DNA from: Microbacterium aerolatum
GTDB taxonomy: Bacteria; Actinomycetota; Actinomycetes; Actinomycetales; Microbacteriaceae
Assembly: GCF_007988825.1 (NCBI RefSeq)
Contig: NZ_BJUW01000011.1
Coordinates: 1 to 64,000, forward strand
Direction: 5' to 3'
Length of the DNA: 64,000 nucleotides
The notes under the pieces are model-generated. The model was not told where the DNA came from. It ran no database searches and saw only the letters and a program-made list of their open reading frames with translations. A program made the position numbers and the translations under genes. Shown piece by piece: positions 18,898 through 27,810 of the stretch (its first letter is position 1; every line of letters starts with the position of its first letter).

Positions 18898-20613
18898 ATG
18901 GACCTGATACTCATCGGCCTGCTGGGAGGGCTCATCACCGGCATCTCGCCGTGCATCCTGCCCGTCCTGCCGGTCATCTTCCTGACCGGAGGCGCGCAGT
19001 CCGCCCGTTTCGAGGGCGACGGGGACGTGATTCCCGCGCGGCGCAGCCGCCCGTACCTCGTCATCGCCGGCCTCGTCCTCAGCTTCACGCTGGTCACGCT
19101 CGTAGGGTCGCTCATCCTCGGACTCCTCGGCCTCCCGCAGGACGTGCTGCGCTGGGCCGGGATCGTCGTGCTGATCATCATCGGCATCGGCCTGCTCATC
19201 CCGCGGTTCGAGCAGCTGCTCGAGAAGCCGTTCCAGTGGCTGCCGCGCAAAGAGGTGAAGAACCGCGGGAGCGGCTTCGGCGTCGGCCTCGCGCTCGGCG
19301 CGGTATTCGTGCCGTGCGCCGGCCCCGTGCTCGCCGCGATCATCGTCGCGGGTTCGACCGGGCAGATCGGGCCAGGAACCGTCCTGCTGACCGTGTCGTT
19401 CTCCATCGGCGTGGCGATTCCGCTCCTCGCCTTCGCGCTCGCCGGCCGGGGCGTCGTGAACCGCATCCGTGCCTTCCGCACCCGCGAGCGCGGACTGCGC
19501 ATCGCTGCGGGAATCGCGATGCTGGCGCTCGCCGTGGGTCTCGTCTTCAACGTGCCGCAGGCGTTGCAGCGGCTGCTGCCCGACTACACCGCGCCGCTGC
19601 AGCAGGAGCTCACCGAGAACGAGGCCGCAGAGGAGGCCCTCGGCCTGGGCGGTCTCGTCACGGACGAGAACCGCCAACTCGACAACTGCACGAACGGCGC
19701 TGAGGAGCTCGAATCCTGCGGCACCGCACCGTCGATCCGCGGAATCGAGCAGTGGCTGAACACCCCGGACGGCGAGGCGATCGACCTGGAAGACCTCCGG
19801 GGCCAGGTCGTGCTCATCGATTTCTGGGCGTACTCGTGCATCAACTGCCAGCGGTCGATCCCGCACGTCGTCGGCTGGGATGAGACCTATCGCGACGCAG
19901 GGCTGCAGGTCATCGGCATCCACTCGCCGGAGTACGCGTTCGAGAAGGATGCCGGAAACGTCGCGGCCGGCATCCGCGATTTCGGGATCGAGTATCCCGT
20001 GGCACTCGACAACAGCCTCTCGACCTGGACCAACTACCGGAACCGCTACTGGCCGGCGCACTACCTGATCGACGCTGAGGGGACCGTGCGGCACATCTCG
20101 TTCGGGGAGGGCAACTACGAGGCCACCGAGAAGATGATCCGCGAGCTGCTGGAGGATGCCGATCCCGATGTCCGGCTCCCCGCGGAGTCCGGTGTCGCGG
20201 ACGAGACGCCGGAGCTCGGCTCCACGACGCCCGAGACGTTCCTGGGCTCATCGAAGGACGTGAACTACGGCGGCGAGGATTCTTACCGCGCAGGTCGGGC
20301 GACGTTCGAGTTCCCGCGCGAGCAGGATGCCGACACCTTTGCGCTGGAGGGCGATTGGGAGATCGCCACGCAGTACGCGACTCCCACCGCAGAGGGCGCC
20401 GAGGTCCGGCTGAGCTATCGGGCATCCGAGGTGCGGATGGTGCTCGCGGGAGCCGGCGAGATCACCGTGCACACGCCGGACGGCGAGAGCCGGACGATCG
20501 AGGTCGACGGAACGCCGCGCTCGTACCAGCTCCTGAAGGGGGCGGCGGGATCGGGCGAGCTGACGGTGGAGATCCCGCCGGGCGTGCAGGCATACTCCTT
20601 CACCTTCGGATGA
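18898..20613 (+). CDS. dipZ: DipZ-type thiol:disulfide protein (CcdA + thioredoxin-like + C-terminal domain)
   Basis: This 571-residue protein joins three parts. Residues 1-240 are a CcdA/DsbD transmembrane channel with paired cysteines (Cys19 in GISPCILP, Cys140 in FVPCAGPVL). Residues 275-420 are an extracytoplasmic TlpA-like thioredoxin domain with CINC (Cys314, Cys317). Residues 430-571 form a beta-rich carbohydrate-binding-like domain known from mycobacterial DipZ. It should carry electrons from cytoplasmic thioredoxin to exported proteins. ATG 18898 follows GAGGAG. It is followed by sigK and rskA, as in other actinobacterial SigK modules. Confidence 0.93.
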   Translation: MDLILIGLLGGLITGISPCILPVLPVIFLTGGAQSARFEGDGDVIPARRSRPYLVIAGLVLSFTLVTLVGSLILGLLGLPQDVLRWAGIVVLIIIGIGLLIPRFEQLLEKPFQWLPRKEVKNRGSGFGVGLALGAVFVPCAGPVLAAIIVAGSTGQIGPGTVLLTVSFSIGVAIPLLAFALAGRGVVNRIRAFRTRERGLRIAAGIAMLALAVGLVFNVPQALQRLLPDYTAPLQQELTENEAAEEALGLGGLVTDENRQLDNCTNGAEELESCGTAPSIRGIEQWLNTPDGEAIDLEDLRGQVVLIDFWAYSCINCQRSIPHVVGWDETYRDAGLQVIGIHSPEYAFEKDAGNVAAGIRDFGIEYPVALDNSLSTWTNYRNRYWPAHYLIDAEGTVRHISFGEGNYEATEKMIRELLEDADPDVRLPAESGVADETPELGSTTPETFLGSSKDVNYGGEDSYRAGRATFEFPREQDADTFALEGDWEIATQYATPTAEGAEVRLSYRASEVRMVLAGAGEITVHTPDGESRTIEVDGTPRSYQLLKGAAGSGELTVEIPPGVQAYSFTFG

Positions 20614-20658
20614 CCCGCCTGGCGGCGCGTGAGTGCGGATGAGGGGAGCGGATGCGGC

Positions 20659-21258
20659 ATGCTTGTCGAGATGGTCATCGACGGTGTGGAGACGCCGGAG
20701 GACGGCACGGCGGGAGATCGCGTCGCCGAACTCCTCGTCCGCGTGGCCGGTGGAGATCAGGCGTCGTTCGCCGAACTCTACGATCTGCTCTCCTCCCGTG
20801 TCTTCGGGCTCATCCTGCGCGTGCTCGTCAATCGTTCGCAGAGCGAAGAGGTGCTCCAGGAGGTCTTCCTGGAGATCTGGCAATCCGCTTCGCGGTTCGC
20901 TCCGAACAGAGGACAGGGACGCACCTGGGTTCTCACGATCGCCCACCGCCGCGCGGTCGATCGTGTGAGGGCGTCGCAGTCCAGCACGGATCGGGACGTC
21001 CGTGCCGGGATTCGCGACATCGGCGTCGCCCACGACAGCGTCGCCGAGCAGGTGGAGCTGAGCATCGAGGGCGAACGAGTCGTGGCGGCACTGGGTACGC
21101 TGCCCGATCCGCAGCGTGAGGCGCTCGTCCTGTCGTACTACGGCGGTTACAGTCAGAGCGAGATCGCCGTGCTGATCGGCGCGCCGCTGGGAACGGTCAA
21201 GACGAGGATGCGAGACGGACTCTCGCGCCTGAGGAACGAGATGGGGGTGAACGCATGA
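20659..21258 (+). CDS. sigK: ECF RNA polymerase sigma factor, SigK type
   Basis: This 199-residue sigma factor has region 2 (FAELYDLLSSRVFGLILRVL, EEVLQEVFLEIWQSASRFAP, GRTWVLTIAHRRAVDRVRAS) and region 4 (LGTLPDPQREALVLSYYGGYSQSEIA, GAPLGTVKTRMRDGLSRLR). The DRVRAS motif and the adjoining RskA-type anti-sigma gene identify SigK. Start is placed at ATG 20659 with GGGGAG 10 bases upstream; GTG 20629 and ATG 20671 are alternatives. It lies 45 bp after dipZ and overlaps rskA by ATGA. Confidence 0.88.
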   Translation: MLVEMVIDGVETPEDGTAGDRVAELLVRVAGGDQASFAELYDLLSSRVFGLILRVLVNRSQSEEVLQEVFLEIWQSASRFAPNRGQGRTWVLTIAHRRAVDRVRASQSSTDRDVRAGIRDIGVAHDSVAEQVELSIEGERVVAALGTLPDPQREALVLSYYGGYSQSEIAVLIGAPLGTVKTRMRDGLSRLRNEMGVNA

Positions 21259-22031
21259 ACGAGAAGGAATTCGCCGAGCTCGCGGCAGGGCACGCCCTGG
21301 GCGCGCTGTCGGATGCCGATGAACGGCGCTTCGCGGACGCCCTCGCCGCGCACCCCGAGTGGCGCGCGCTCGCCGAGTACGACGCGGAGACCGCTTCGCT
21401 GCTCGCGGATGCCGTCGCCCCTGTCGCGCCGCCGGCAGATATCCGCGACGCCCTGCTCGCTCAGATCGCGCAGACCCCGCAGTCGGATGCTGTCGCGCCG
21501 AGCGCGCGAGGTGCCGAACGCCACGGCGAACACCACGAGGACGAACGCCACGACGGCGCTGCGGCCCGGCCGCGGCGCTGGAGCCGCGGCCTGTTCGCGC
21601 TCGCGGCATCGGTGGTGCTGATCGTCGGACTCGGCATCGGTGCGGCCATCCTCGTCCCGCAGCTCACGCAGCCGGCATCCGTCGTCGCGCTCGAGAAGAT
21701 CGAAGCCGCGTCGGATGCGCAGCAGTCGACCGTGCGGCTGGACGACGGCGCGCAGGCGACGGCCCACTGGTCGGCGTCGGTCGGCAGCGCCGTATTGGTC
21801 ACGGAAGGGCTCGAGGGTCTCGACGCGGACCGGACGTATCAGCTCTGGCTCGTCCGCGGGAAGGACGCACTGCCCGCCGGTCTCTTCGAGACGGAATCCG
21901 GCGAGGCGACGGCGCTCCTGGACGGCTCTATGCACGAGGGCGATGTGATCGCCGTCACGGTCGAGCAGGCGGGCGGATCTCCGACCGGACTGCCCACGAC
22001 CGAGCCGATCATCGCGATCCCCACCGCCTGA
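21255..22031 (+). CDS. rskA: Anti-sigma-K factor RskA
   Basis: This 258-residue protein has an N-terminal cytoplasmic anti-sigma part (FAELAAGHALGALSDADERRF), a His/Glu/Asp-rich linker near residue 90-100, one transmembrane helix (about 113-138), and a C-terminal RskA domain outside the membrane (GLEGLDADRTYQLWLVRGKD). In mycobacteria it holds SigK until regulated proteolysis frees it. Its overlap with sigK fits paired dosage. The extracytoplasmic position next to DipZ suggests redox sensing, but this is inference. Confidence 0.9.
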   Translation: MNEKEFAELAAGHALGALSDADERRFADALAAHPEWRALAEYDAETASLLADAVAPVAPPADIRDALLAQIAQTPQSDAVAPSARGAERHGEHHEDERHDGAAARPRRWSRGLFALAASVVLIVGLGIGAAILVPQLTQPASVVALEKIEAASDAQQSTVRLDDGAQATAHWSASVGSAVLVTEGLEGLDADRTYQLWLVRGKDALPAGLFETESGEATALLDGSMHEGDVIAVTVEQAGGSPTGLPTTEPIIAIPTA

Positions 22032-22050
22032 GCGCGAGTACCCTGGACGG

Positions 22051-22680
22051 ATGCCCGAGCAGTTCCACCGCCCCGTCCGCCGTCCCTCCGCGGCATTCGA
22101 CAACCTCGTCGGCACCGCCGACTCGGCTGAGGCCGTCCGGGTCGCGCACGCCACGGCATCCGCTCTGCTCACGCGGGCGCGCGCCGACGAGAGCGGCGCG
22201 AGCGCCGAGCGTCTGATCGCCTTCACTGCGGAGCACGGCATCGACGACATCGCCGAGCTGTGGGCCACGGCACCCGCCGTGTCGCTGCCCGGCGCGCTGT
22301 GGCGGCTGTACCTGCTGCAGCTCGCGATCCACAGCGATCCGCAGACCTCCGCACTGCTGTACGAGCGCGGACGGATCGAGCTCGCGTCCGTGGACCCTGT
22401 CGTCGCAGGGGCGCCCGTGCCGGCGAGCCCGGAGGAGCTGGTGGCCCTGATCGACACGATCATGCGGGGAGTCTTCCGCGGCGACTTCTCGGTCGCACTC
22501 GAGCGTGCCGCGGCGTTCTGCAGGGTGCAGGTGTCGGGGGCGACGCACGTGGCGGACGACTACGAGAGCACCGAGGCGGAGCGCGCTTCGGAGCTGACGA
22601 CGAGGGCTCGGCGGCTGCACGCCTATGCGAACGATCTGAGCGCGGCGGCGGGACTGTGGCGCGTCGGTGGGCTGAACTGA
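22051..22680 (+). CDS. Conserved actinobacterial protein of unknown function
   Basis: This 209-residue, mostly helical soluble protein begins MPEQFHRPVRRPSAAFDNLV. It has no signal peptide, no membrane segment and no motif I recognise. Helix-rich stretches such as LIAFTAEHGIDDIAELWATA and ALWRLYLLQLAIHSDP suggest a TPR-like or all-alpha fold. Similar Microbacteriaceae proteins are sometimes labelled as RNA polymerase beta, which nothing here supports. TACCCT at 22039-22044, six bases before the ATG, gives it its own promoter. Confidence 0.7.
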   Translation: MPEQFHRPVRRPSAAFDNLVGTADSAEAVRVAHATASALLTRARADESGASAERLIAFTAEHGIDDIAELWATAPAVSLPGALWRLYLLQLAIHSDPQTSALLYERGRIELASVDPVVAGAPVPASPEELVALIDTIMRGVFRGDFSVALERAAAFCRVQVSGATHVADDYESTEAERASELTTRARRLHAYANDLSAAAGLWRVGGLN

Positions 22681-22709
22681 CCTGGACGCAGGTGCGGCAC
22701 GTGCCGGAC

Positions 22710-22808
22710 ATGAAAGGACCGGGCCGCAAGAACGCCTCTCGGCGGAAGGCCGCTCGCAGCGGCAGAAGTTGGAGCCCGGGGTTATGCGGCCCGGCCATTC
22801 AAGTGTAA
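22710..22808 (+). other. Structured intergenic element with a 32-codon frame
   Basis: CCGGGCCGCA (22719-22728) is inverted as TGCGGCCCGG (22785-22794); inside, GCCGCT-CGC-AGCGGC forms a second hairpin (22749-22763). An ATG-to-TAA frame of 32 codons (22710-22808) spans exactly this structure and would encode a very basic peptide, but no clear ribosome site is present. It could be a terminator, a structured RNA, or a leader for pabC. I do not recognise it as a known RNA family. Confidence 0.4.
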
Positions 22809-22871
22809 CGTCCTCGTGCCTCAGGTATTCCTGAGCATCGAGTGTCGATCGCCTGGTCGTAGGGTGATCTC

Positions 22872-23756
22872 ATGGCACAGCGTTTCGCCCTGATCATCGA
22901 CCCCGTGGAGGCCTCCGAGCAGCGCGCGGACTTCTCCGACACGTTCACGGTCGTGGATGCTGCCGCGCCGGCGCTCAGCGTCGGGGAGCTGAGCACGCAG
23001 CGCGGCGACGGCGTGTTCGAGTCGATCGGCGTGATCGATCGCCATGCGCAGGAGGTCATGCCGCACCTGGAGCGCCTGGCGAACTCCGCGCGGATCTGCG
23101 ACCTCCCGGCTCCGAACCAGGAGCAGTGGCGGCAGGCGGTGGCTGTGGCTGCCGCTGAGTGCCCGGCGGGCGAGGCGGTCATCAAGCTGATCCTCAGCAG
23201 GGGAGTGGAGCACGGGCCGACACCGACCGCCTGGGTGACGGCGGCGCCGGCATCCGATTTCTCGAACGTGCGCCGGGACGGCGTGAAGGTCGTGACCCTC
23301 GACCGGGGCTACTCGCTCGACGTCGCCGAACATGCGCCCTGGCTGCTGCTGGGCGCGAAGACGCTGTCGTACGCCGTGAACATGGCGGCGCTGCGCGAGG
23401 CGCACCGCCGCGGCGCCGATGACGCGATCTTCCTCTCCAGCGACGGATTCGTGCTCGAGGCGCCGACAGCGTCGCTCATCCTCCGGTTCGGCGACCGCTT
23501 CGTCACTCCCGCACCGACCGGCGGCATCCTGCACGGCACGACCCAGTTGAGCGTGTTCGAGTATCTGTCCGAGCGGGGCCTCCAGGTGGGGTACGAGCGG
23601 ATCCCGGCGACGGATCTGCCTCGCGCCGACGCCGCGTGGCTGGTGTCGAGCGTCCGCCTGGCCGTCCCCATCACCGCCGTCGACGCCCACACCCTCCCCG
23701 TCGCCCCTGCTCTGACCACCGACCTGAACCACTACCTCCTCAGCCCGCGCGACTGA
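22872..23756 (+). CDS. pabC: Aminodeoxychorismate lyase-like class IV aminotransferase
   Basis: This 294-residue PLP enzyme of fold type IV has the PLP lysine in LLLGAKTLSYAVNM (Lys163), the FLSSDGFVLEAPTASLIL cofactor segment and the TPAPTGGILHGTTQ loop. PabC splits 4-amino-4-deoxychorismate into p-aminobenzoate and pyruvate for folate. Branched-chain or D-amino acid transaminases share the fold, so the exact reaction is not certain. TAGGGT at 22860-22865 lies six bases before the ATG, indicating a leaderless mRNA. Confidence 0.82.
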   Translation: MAQRFALIIDPVEASEQRADFSDTFTVVDAAAPALSVGELSTQRGDGVFESIGVIDRHAQEVMPHLERLANSARICDLPAPNQEQWRQAVAVAAAECPAGEAVIKLILSRGVEHGPTPTAWVTAAPASDFSNVRRDGVKVVTLDRGYSLDVAEHAPWLLLGAKTLSYAVNMAALREAHRRGADDAIFLSSDGFVLEAPTASLILRFGDRFVTPAPTGGILHGTTQLSVFEYLSERGLQVGYERIPATDLPRADAAWLVSSVRLAVPITAVDAHTLPVAPALTTDLNHYLLSPRD

Positions 23757-23773
23757 CCGCCCGCCGCCCCGCT

Positions 23774-23859
23774 GTGCACAACTTCGGATGACCGCAGCGA
23801 CTCGCCGTCACCCGAGTGGCTGCAGCGGCGTGTCGGTGCTCCGGTCCGAAGTTGTGCAC
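23774..23859 (+). repeat. 86-bp palindromic element, copy 1 (3' side of the DUF559 gene)
   Basis: GTGCACAACTTCGGA (23774-23788) is perfectly inverted as TCCGAAGTTGTGCAC (23845-23859) around a 56-base interior. The interior holds CGACTCGCCG and CGGCGTGTCGG, which also pair. The element ends 3 bp before the nuclease-like gene's stop codon region. A direct copy lies at 24791-24876. Confidence 0.9.
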
Positions 23860-23862
23860 GGC

Positions 23863-24690
23863 TCACACGGCAGCGCGGCTGGTCAGAGCCGCCACGATCG
23901 CGCGCTCGACGGCCTCCCAGTCGTGGATGATCATCGCGTAGTCGAACCGCAGGGTCGTGTATCCCCACATGGCGGAGTTGGCGTCCCTGGTCAGATCCTT
24001 GTGTCTGTGGCCTTCATCGTCATGGTTGGCCTTGCCGTCGGCCTCGATGATGAGCCAGCCGTCGATGAGCAGATCGACCTTGCCGGTGCCGAAGATCCAC
24101 ACCTGGCATTGCACATCCCAACCTTGATGTCTGGTTCGCAGCCTGATCAACGACTCCAGTCCGCTGTCAGCATCATCGCGGGAGAAGTCGACGAGGTCGC
24201 GACCACGACGATCGATCGACCGACGCAAGCGGCGGATGGCGGCACCCGAGAGCAGTCCCTTCCGTCGAGCGGATTCCAGTGCGACGAAGAACGACTCTTC
24301 GCCGCGGCATCCGTAGATCTGGAGGAGCACTCGTTCGACGGCCGGAGGGCCGAACGCCGAGTTGCTGTCGGCGTGGTCCCAGTGCGGCGTGCAATCGCAA
24401 TCCGGTTCCACGTGCGGATACTGGTGGCGGTCCGAGCGCATCCAGACGTGTACGCCGTCGACGTCATCCAGAACCCAGAGTCCCAGATGCCGTGCGGCCG
24501 TCTCACACGCGAGCGAGCCGCCGTGCGCTGCCGCATCCACGGCGTCGGGGCATGCATCGACGCCCGCATAGACGCCGCGGCGCACGCGTCGCAGGATTCC
24601 GACGGCGAACTCCGCCTCGATCTGACGACGGCTCCGGTCGGCACGCAGCTCTGCGTATGTCCAGATCGCCGGCACCGATGTCTCGCACAT
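23863..24690 (-). CDS. DUF559 (Vsr-like PD-(D/E)XK) protein with N-terminal AbiEi-like region
   Basis: This 275-residue protein has an N-terminal region resembling AbiEi-type winged helix proteins (WTYAELRADRSRRQIEAEFA, LRRVRRGVYAGVD) and a C-terminal DUF559 domain. The latter shows a PD-(D/E)XK-like layout: Glu in DSGLESLIRLR, Asp in GKVDLLIDG, then Glu-x-Asp in WLIIEADGKAN, with HKDLTRDANSAMWGYTTLRF after it. Such proteins are numerous in actinobacteria but uncharacterised; nuclease activity is inference from fold. It is a lone gene flanked by two direct 86-bp palindromic elements. It may be a selfish or repeat-linked nuclease rather than a toxin-antitoxin part. Confidence 0.82.
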   Translation of the reverse strand: MCETSVPAIWTYAELRADRSRRQIEAEFAVGILRRVRRGVYAGVDACPDAVDAAAHGGSLACETAARHLGLWVLDDVDGVHVWMRSDRHQYPHVEPDCDCTPHWDHADSNSAFGPPAVERVLLQIYGCRGEESFFVALESARRKGLLSGAAIRRLRRSIDRRGRDLVDFSRDDADSGLESLIRLRTRHQGWDVQCQVWIFGTGKVDLLIDGWLIIEADGKANHDDEGHRHKDLTRDANSAMWGYTTLRFDYAMIIHDWEAVERAIVAALTSRAAV

Positions 24691-24790
24691 GACTCAGAGC
24701 CTGCGGCATCCGCCGGGACCTTCAGGCCCTCGTTCCCACGTCCTGTGGATCATCCGCCGTTCGCCGGACCTGTGGAGAGCGACTCACTCC

Positions 24791-24876
24791 GGGCATAACT
24801 TCGGAGCCCAACTCCGACACTCCGCGCATCGGAAGGGTTGCACGGCGTGTCGGTCGCGGCATCCGAAGTTGTGCAC
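24791..24876 (+). repeat. 86-bp palindromic element, copy 2 (5' side of the DUF559 gene)
   Basis: GGGCATAACTTCGGA (24791-24805, two mismatches to the perfect arm) is inverted as TCCGAAGTTGTGCAC (24862-24876), again with exactly 56 bases between. CGGCGTGTCGGT and CGACnCnCCG sit at the same internal positions as in copy 1, so the two align without gaps. It lies between the DUF559 start and the pstB stop. Confidence 0.88.
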
Positions 24877-24902
24877 AGAGCGAGCGCACGCGAGCGCGCG
24901 GC

Positions 24903-25682
24903 TCAGCCGAAGCGGCCGGAGACGTAGTCCTCGGTCGCCTGCACCGACGGGGTGGTGAAGATGGCCGCGGTGTCGTCGTACTCGATGAGCTTGCCCGGCT
25001 TGCCGGTGCCGGCGATGTTGAAGAACGCGGTCCTGTCCGACACCCGGCTGGCCTGCTGCATGTTGTGCGTCACGATCACGACCGTGTACTCGTTCTTCAG
25101 TTCGCCGATCAGCTCCTCGATCGCGTAGGTCGAGATCGGGTCGAGCGCGGAGCACGGCTCGTCCATCAGGATGACCTGGGGCTCGACGGCGATCGCACGC
25201 GCGATGCACAGACGCTGCTGCTGTCCGCCGGAGAGTCCGGAGCCGGGGCGGTCGAGGCGATCCTTGACTTCGTTCCAGAGGTTCGCGCCGGTGAGAGCGC
25301 GTTCGACGAGAGCATCCTGATCCGAGCGCGACATGCGGGAGTTGTTCAGCTTCACGCCCGCCAGCACGTTCTCCTTGATCGACATGGTCGGGAACGGGTT
25401 CGGGCGCTGGAACACCATGCCCACCTGCCGGCGCACGAGCACCGGGTCGACGCCCGGGCCGTACAGGTCCTTGCCGTCGAGGAGCACTTCGCCCTGAACG
25501 CGTGCGCCGGGGATCACCTCGTGCATGCGGTTCAGAGTGCGCAGGAAGGTCGACTTGCCGCAGCCGGAGGGGCCGATGAACGCCGTCACGCTGCGCGGCT
25601 GGATGTCGAGGGAGACGCCCTCTACGGCGAGGAAGTCGCCGTAGTAGACGTTGAGGTCGTTGACTTCGATGCTCTTGGACAT
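24903..25682 (-). CDS. pstB: Phosphate ABC transporter ATP-binding protein
   Basis: This 259-residue ATPase powers high-affinity phosphate uptake. It shows Walker [27 protein letters not shown] (Q loop, PstB-specific RPNPFP), [14 protein letters not shown] signature, Walker B VILMDEP and the H-loop [11 protein letters not shown] 25680-25682 follows GAAGGAAT. The frame runs open into pstA but that part is not PstB. It is last in pstS-C-A-B. Confidence 0.96.
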   Translation of the reverse strand: MSKSIEVNDLNVYYGDFLAVEGVSLDIQPRSVTAFIGPSGCGKSTFLRTLNRMHEVIPGARVQGEVLLDGKDLYGPGVDPVLVRRQVGMVFQRPNPFPTMSIKENVLAGVKLNNSRMSRSDQDALVERALTGANLWNEVKDRLDRPGSGLSGGQQQRLCIARAIAVEPQVILMDEPCSALDPISTYAIEELIGELKNEYTVVIVTHNMQQASRVSDRTAFFNIAGTGKPGKLIEYDDTAAIFTTPSVQATEDYVSGRFG

Positions 25683-25705
25683 TCGGGATTCCTTCGGGTA
25701 ACGGC

Positions 25706-26782
25706 TCAGCGGCCGGAGGTCTTCGGGGCGAACCACTTCGCGATCAGACGCGCGAGCAGGTTCAGGACCATGACGATCAGGATCAGGGTGAGCGCGGACG
25801 CCCAGGCGCGATCGAGCGCGGCCTCGGGGTTCGTGCCCTGGTTCATGTACTGGTTGTAGGCGAACACGGGCAGCGTCATCATCTGACCGTTGAAGATGTT
25901 CGTGTTCATGCTCAGCGTGAATCCGGCGGTCAGCAGCAGGGGAGCGGTCTCGCCGATGACGCGCGAGATCGACAGCATCACCGAGGTCATGATCCCGGCG
26001 ATCGACGTCGGCAGCACGACCTTGAGGATCGTCAGCCACTTCGGCACGCCGAGCGCATATGCGGCCTCGCGCAGCTCGTTCGGAACGATGCGCAGCAGCT
26101 CCTCGCTGCCGCGCACGACGACCGGCGTCATGAGCACCGCCAGCGCGAGAGCACCCATGATGCCCATCGAGATGCCCGGTCGGATGAGCAGCGAGAACAC
26201 GGCGTAGATGAACAGACCGGCGACGATCGAGGGGATGCCGGTCATGACGTCGACGAAGAACGTGATGCCCTTGGCGAGCTTGCCGCGGCCGTACTCCACC
26301 AGGTAGATCGAGGTCATCAGGCCGATCGGCACCGAGATGACCGCGGCCGTGAGCGTGACCAGGACGGTGCCCCAGATCGCGTGCACGATGCCGCCGCCCT
26401 CGCCGACGATGTTGCGCATCGAGAAGCTGAAGAACTCGGCGTCGAATCGGTGGATGCCGTTGACTGCGACGGTCCACAGCAGTGAGACGAGCGGCATCAG
26501 GGCGATGAGGAACGCCGTCGCCACCAGAGCCGTCATCAGCCGGTCGACGGCCTTGCGCCGGCTCTCCGCGATCGCGGAGATGACGGTGATCAGCACCATG
26601 TAGAGCAGGATGCCGACGATCGACGCCCCCACGATGTTGAAGTCGACGAGATCCTCGCCGATGCTCGTGACGGCGAAGACCGCGTACGAGATCGCGAAGG
26701 ATGCCAGCAGCAGGGCCCATGGCGCCCACTTGGGCAGCTTCCCTGAGGTCAGGGACGGGGCGGGCGAAGTGAGAACGGTCAT
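25706..26782 (-). CDS. pstA: Phosphate ABC transporter permease PstA
   Basis: This 358-residue permease has at least six membrane helices and the permease coupling motif [23 protein letters not shown]. The N-terminal half adds two hydrophobic segments, common in actinobacterial PstA. ATG 26782 lies one base after the pstC stop, so translation is coupled. PstA with PstC forms the channel; PstB drives it. Confidence 0.94.
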   Translation of the reverse strand: MTVLTSPAPSLTSGKLPKWAPWALLLASFAISYAVFAVTSIGEDLVDFNIVGASIVGILLYMVLITVISAIAESRRKAVDRLMTALVATAFLIALMPLVSLLWTVAVNGIHRFDAEFFSFSMRNIVGEGGGIVHAIWGTVLVTLTAAVISVPIGLMTSIYLVEYGRGKLAKGITFFVDVMTGIPSIVAGLFIYAVFSLLIRPGISMGIMGALALAVLMTPVVVRGSEELLRIVPNELREAAYALGVPKWLTILKVVLPTSIAGIMTSVMLSISRVIGETAPLLLTAGFTLSMNTNIFNGQMMTLPVFAYNQYMNQGTNPEAALDRAWASALTLILIVMVLNLLARLIAKWFAPKTSGR

Positions 26783-26783
26783 G

Positions 26784-27761
26784 TCAGTTCGCCCCCGAGA
26801 ACTCGGCGCGACGCGCGACGATCCAGCGCGCCAGCGCATTGACCGCGAAGGTCACGACGAACAGGATGAGGCCGGTCGCGACGAGCGTGTTGACTCCGGT
26901 GCCGTGCGCTTCGGGGAAGGCGAGCGCGATGTTCGCGGGAATCGGCGTGGGGTTCGTGGCGGTGAGCACCAGGAAGCTCACCACGGCGGACGGAGAGAGC
27001 ACCATCGTGACGGCCATCGTCTCGCCGAGGGCGCGGCCGAGGGCGAGCATCGCCGCGGAGACCATGCCGCCGCGGGCGAAGGGCAGCACGGCCATGCGCA
27101 CCATCTCCCAGCGCGTGGCGCCGAGGGCGAGCGCCGCCTCTTCGTGAAGCTTCGGCGTCTGCAGGAAGACCTCGCGGCAGATCGCCGTCATGATCGGGAT
27201 GCACATGACGGCGAGCACGAGGGCGGCGGTCATGATCGTCTTGCCGGTCGAGGAGACCTGCCCCTGGAAGAACGGGATCCAGTCCGCGTTCTCGTTCAGC
27301 CACGCGTAGATCGGCTGCAGGAGCGGGGCGAGCACCAGGCCGCCCCACAGGCCGAAGACCACCGAGGGGACCGCGGCGAGCAGATCGATGATGTACCCGA
27401 GGAACGAGGCGAGCCTGCGCGGTGCGTAGTGGGAGATGAACAGCGCGATGCCGATGGAGATCGGGGCGGCGATGACCAGCGCCATGAATGAGGCCCACAG
27501 CGTGCCGAACACGAGCGGCCAGACGTAGGTCCAGAACGACTCGCCGTTCAGGATGTGGTTGTCGCTCGTGTCGAGCTGGAACGCCGGGACGCTCTGGATG
27601 ACGAGGAACGTGGCGACCGCCGCGAGCACGATGAGGATGACGATGCCGGCGCCGAGAGCGGTGCCGGAGAAGACGCGGTCGCCCAGTCGCTGTTTGGCCT
27701 TGATCGGTGCGGGCGGCGCTTGTGACGCCTGCTCGGTCGGTGCCTGTTCGGTCGTGGTCAT
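26784..27761 (-). CDS. pstC: Phosphate ABC transporter permease PstC
   Basis: This 325-residue membrane protein has a cytoplasmic, Ala/Gln/Pro-rich N-terminus (about 25 residues) and six predicted helices. The EAA-like loop TPKLHEEAALALGATRWEMVRM contacts PstB. ATG 27761 follows AGGGAGAT; the frame extends upstream through the pstS-pstC hairpin, which is not coding. It is separated from pstS by a hairpin that may lower its expression relative to the binding protein. Confidence 0.94.
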   Translation of the reverse strand: MTTTEQAPTEQASQAPPAPIKAKQRLGDRVFSGTALGAGIVILIVLAAVATFLVIQSVPAFQLDTSDNHILNGESFWTYVWPLVFGTLWASFMALVIAAPISIGIALFISHYAPRRLASFLGYIIDLLAAVPSVVFGLWGGLVLAPLLQPIYAWLNENADWIPFFQGQVSSTGKTIMTAALVLAVMCIPIMTAICREVFLQTPKLHEEAALALGATRWEMVRMAVLPFARGGMVSAAMLALGRALGETMAVTMVLSPSAVVSFLVLTATNPTPIPANIALAFPEAHGTGVNTLVATGLILFVVTFAVNALARWIVARRAEFSGAN

Positions 27762-27810
27762 GATCTCCCTGTTTCGGGCCGAGGAGTCGGGTGGAACGGT
27801 TTCTGACTCG

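Noticed and set aside
22260..22709. Upstream extension of the small 32-codon frame
   Set aside because: It overlaps the 22051-22680 gene in another frame and has GC-shadow composition.
22700..22800. Structured RNA read as SRP RNA or 6C RNA
   Set aside because: The SRP core GGAA-type loops and the C-run loops of 6C RNA are absent.
23863..24690. DUF559 gene as part of a toxin-antitoxin pair
   Set aside because: The AbiEi-like region is N-terminal, but no AbiEii-type nucleotidyltransferase gene lies beside it; the gene stands alone between palindromes.
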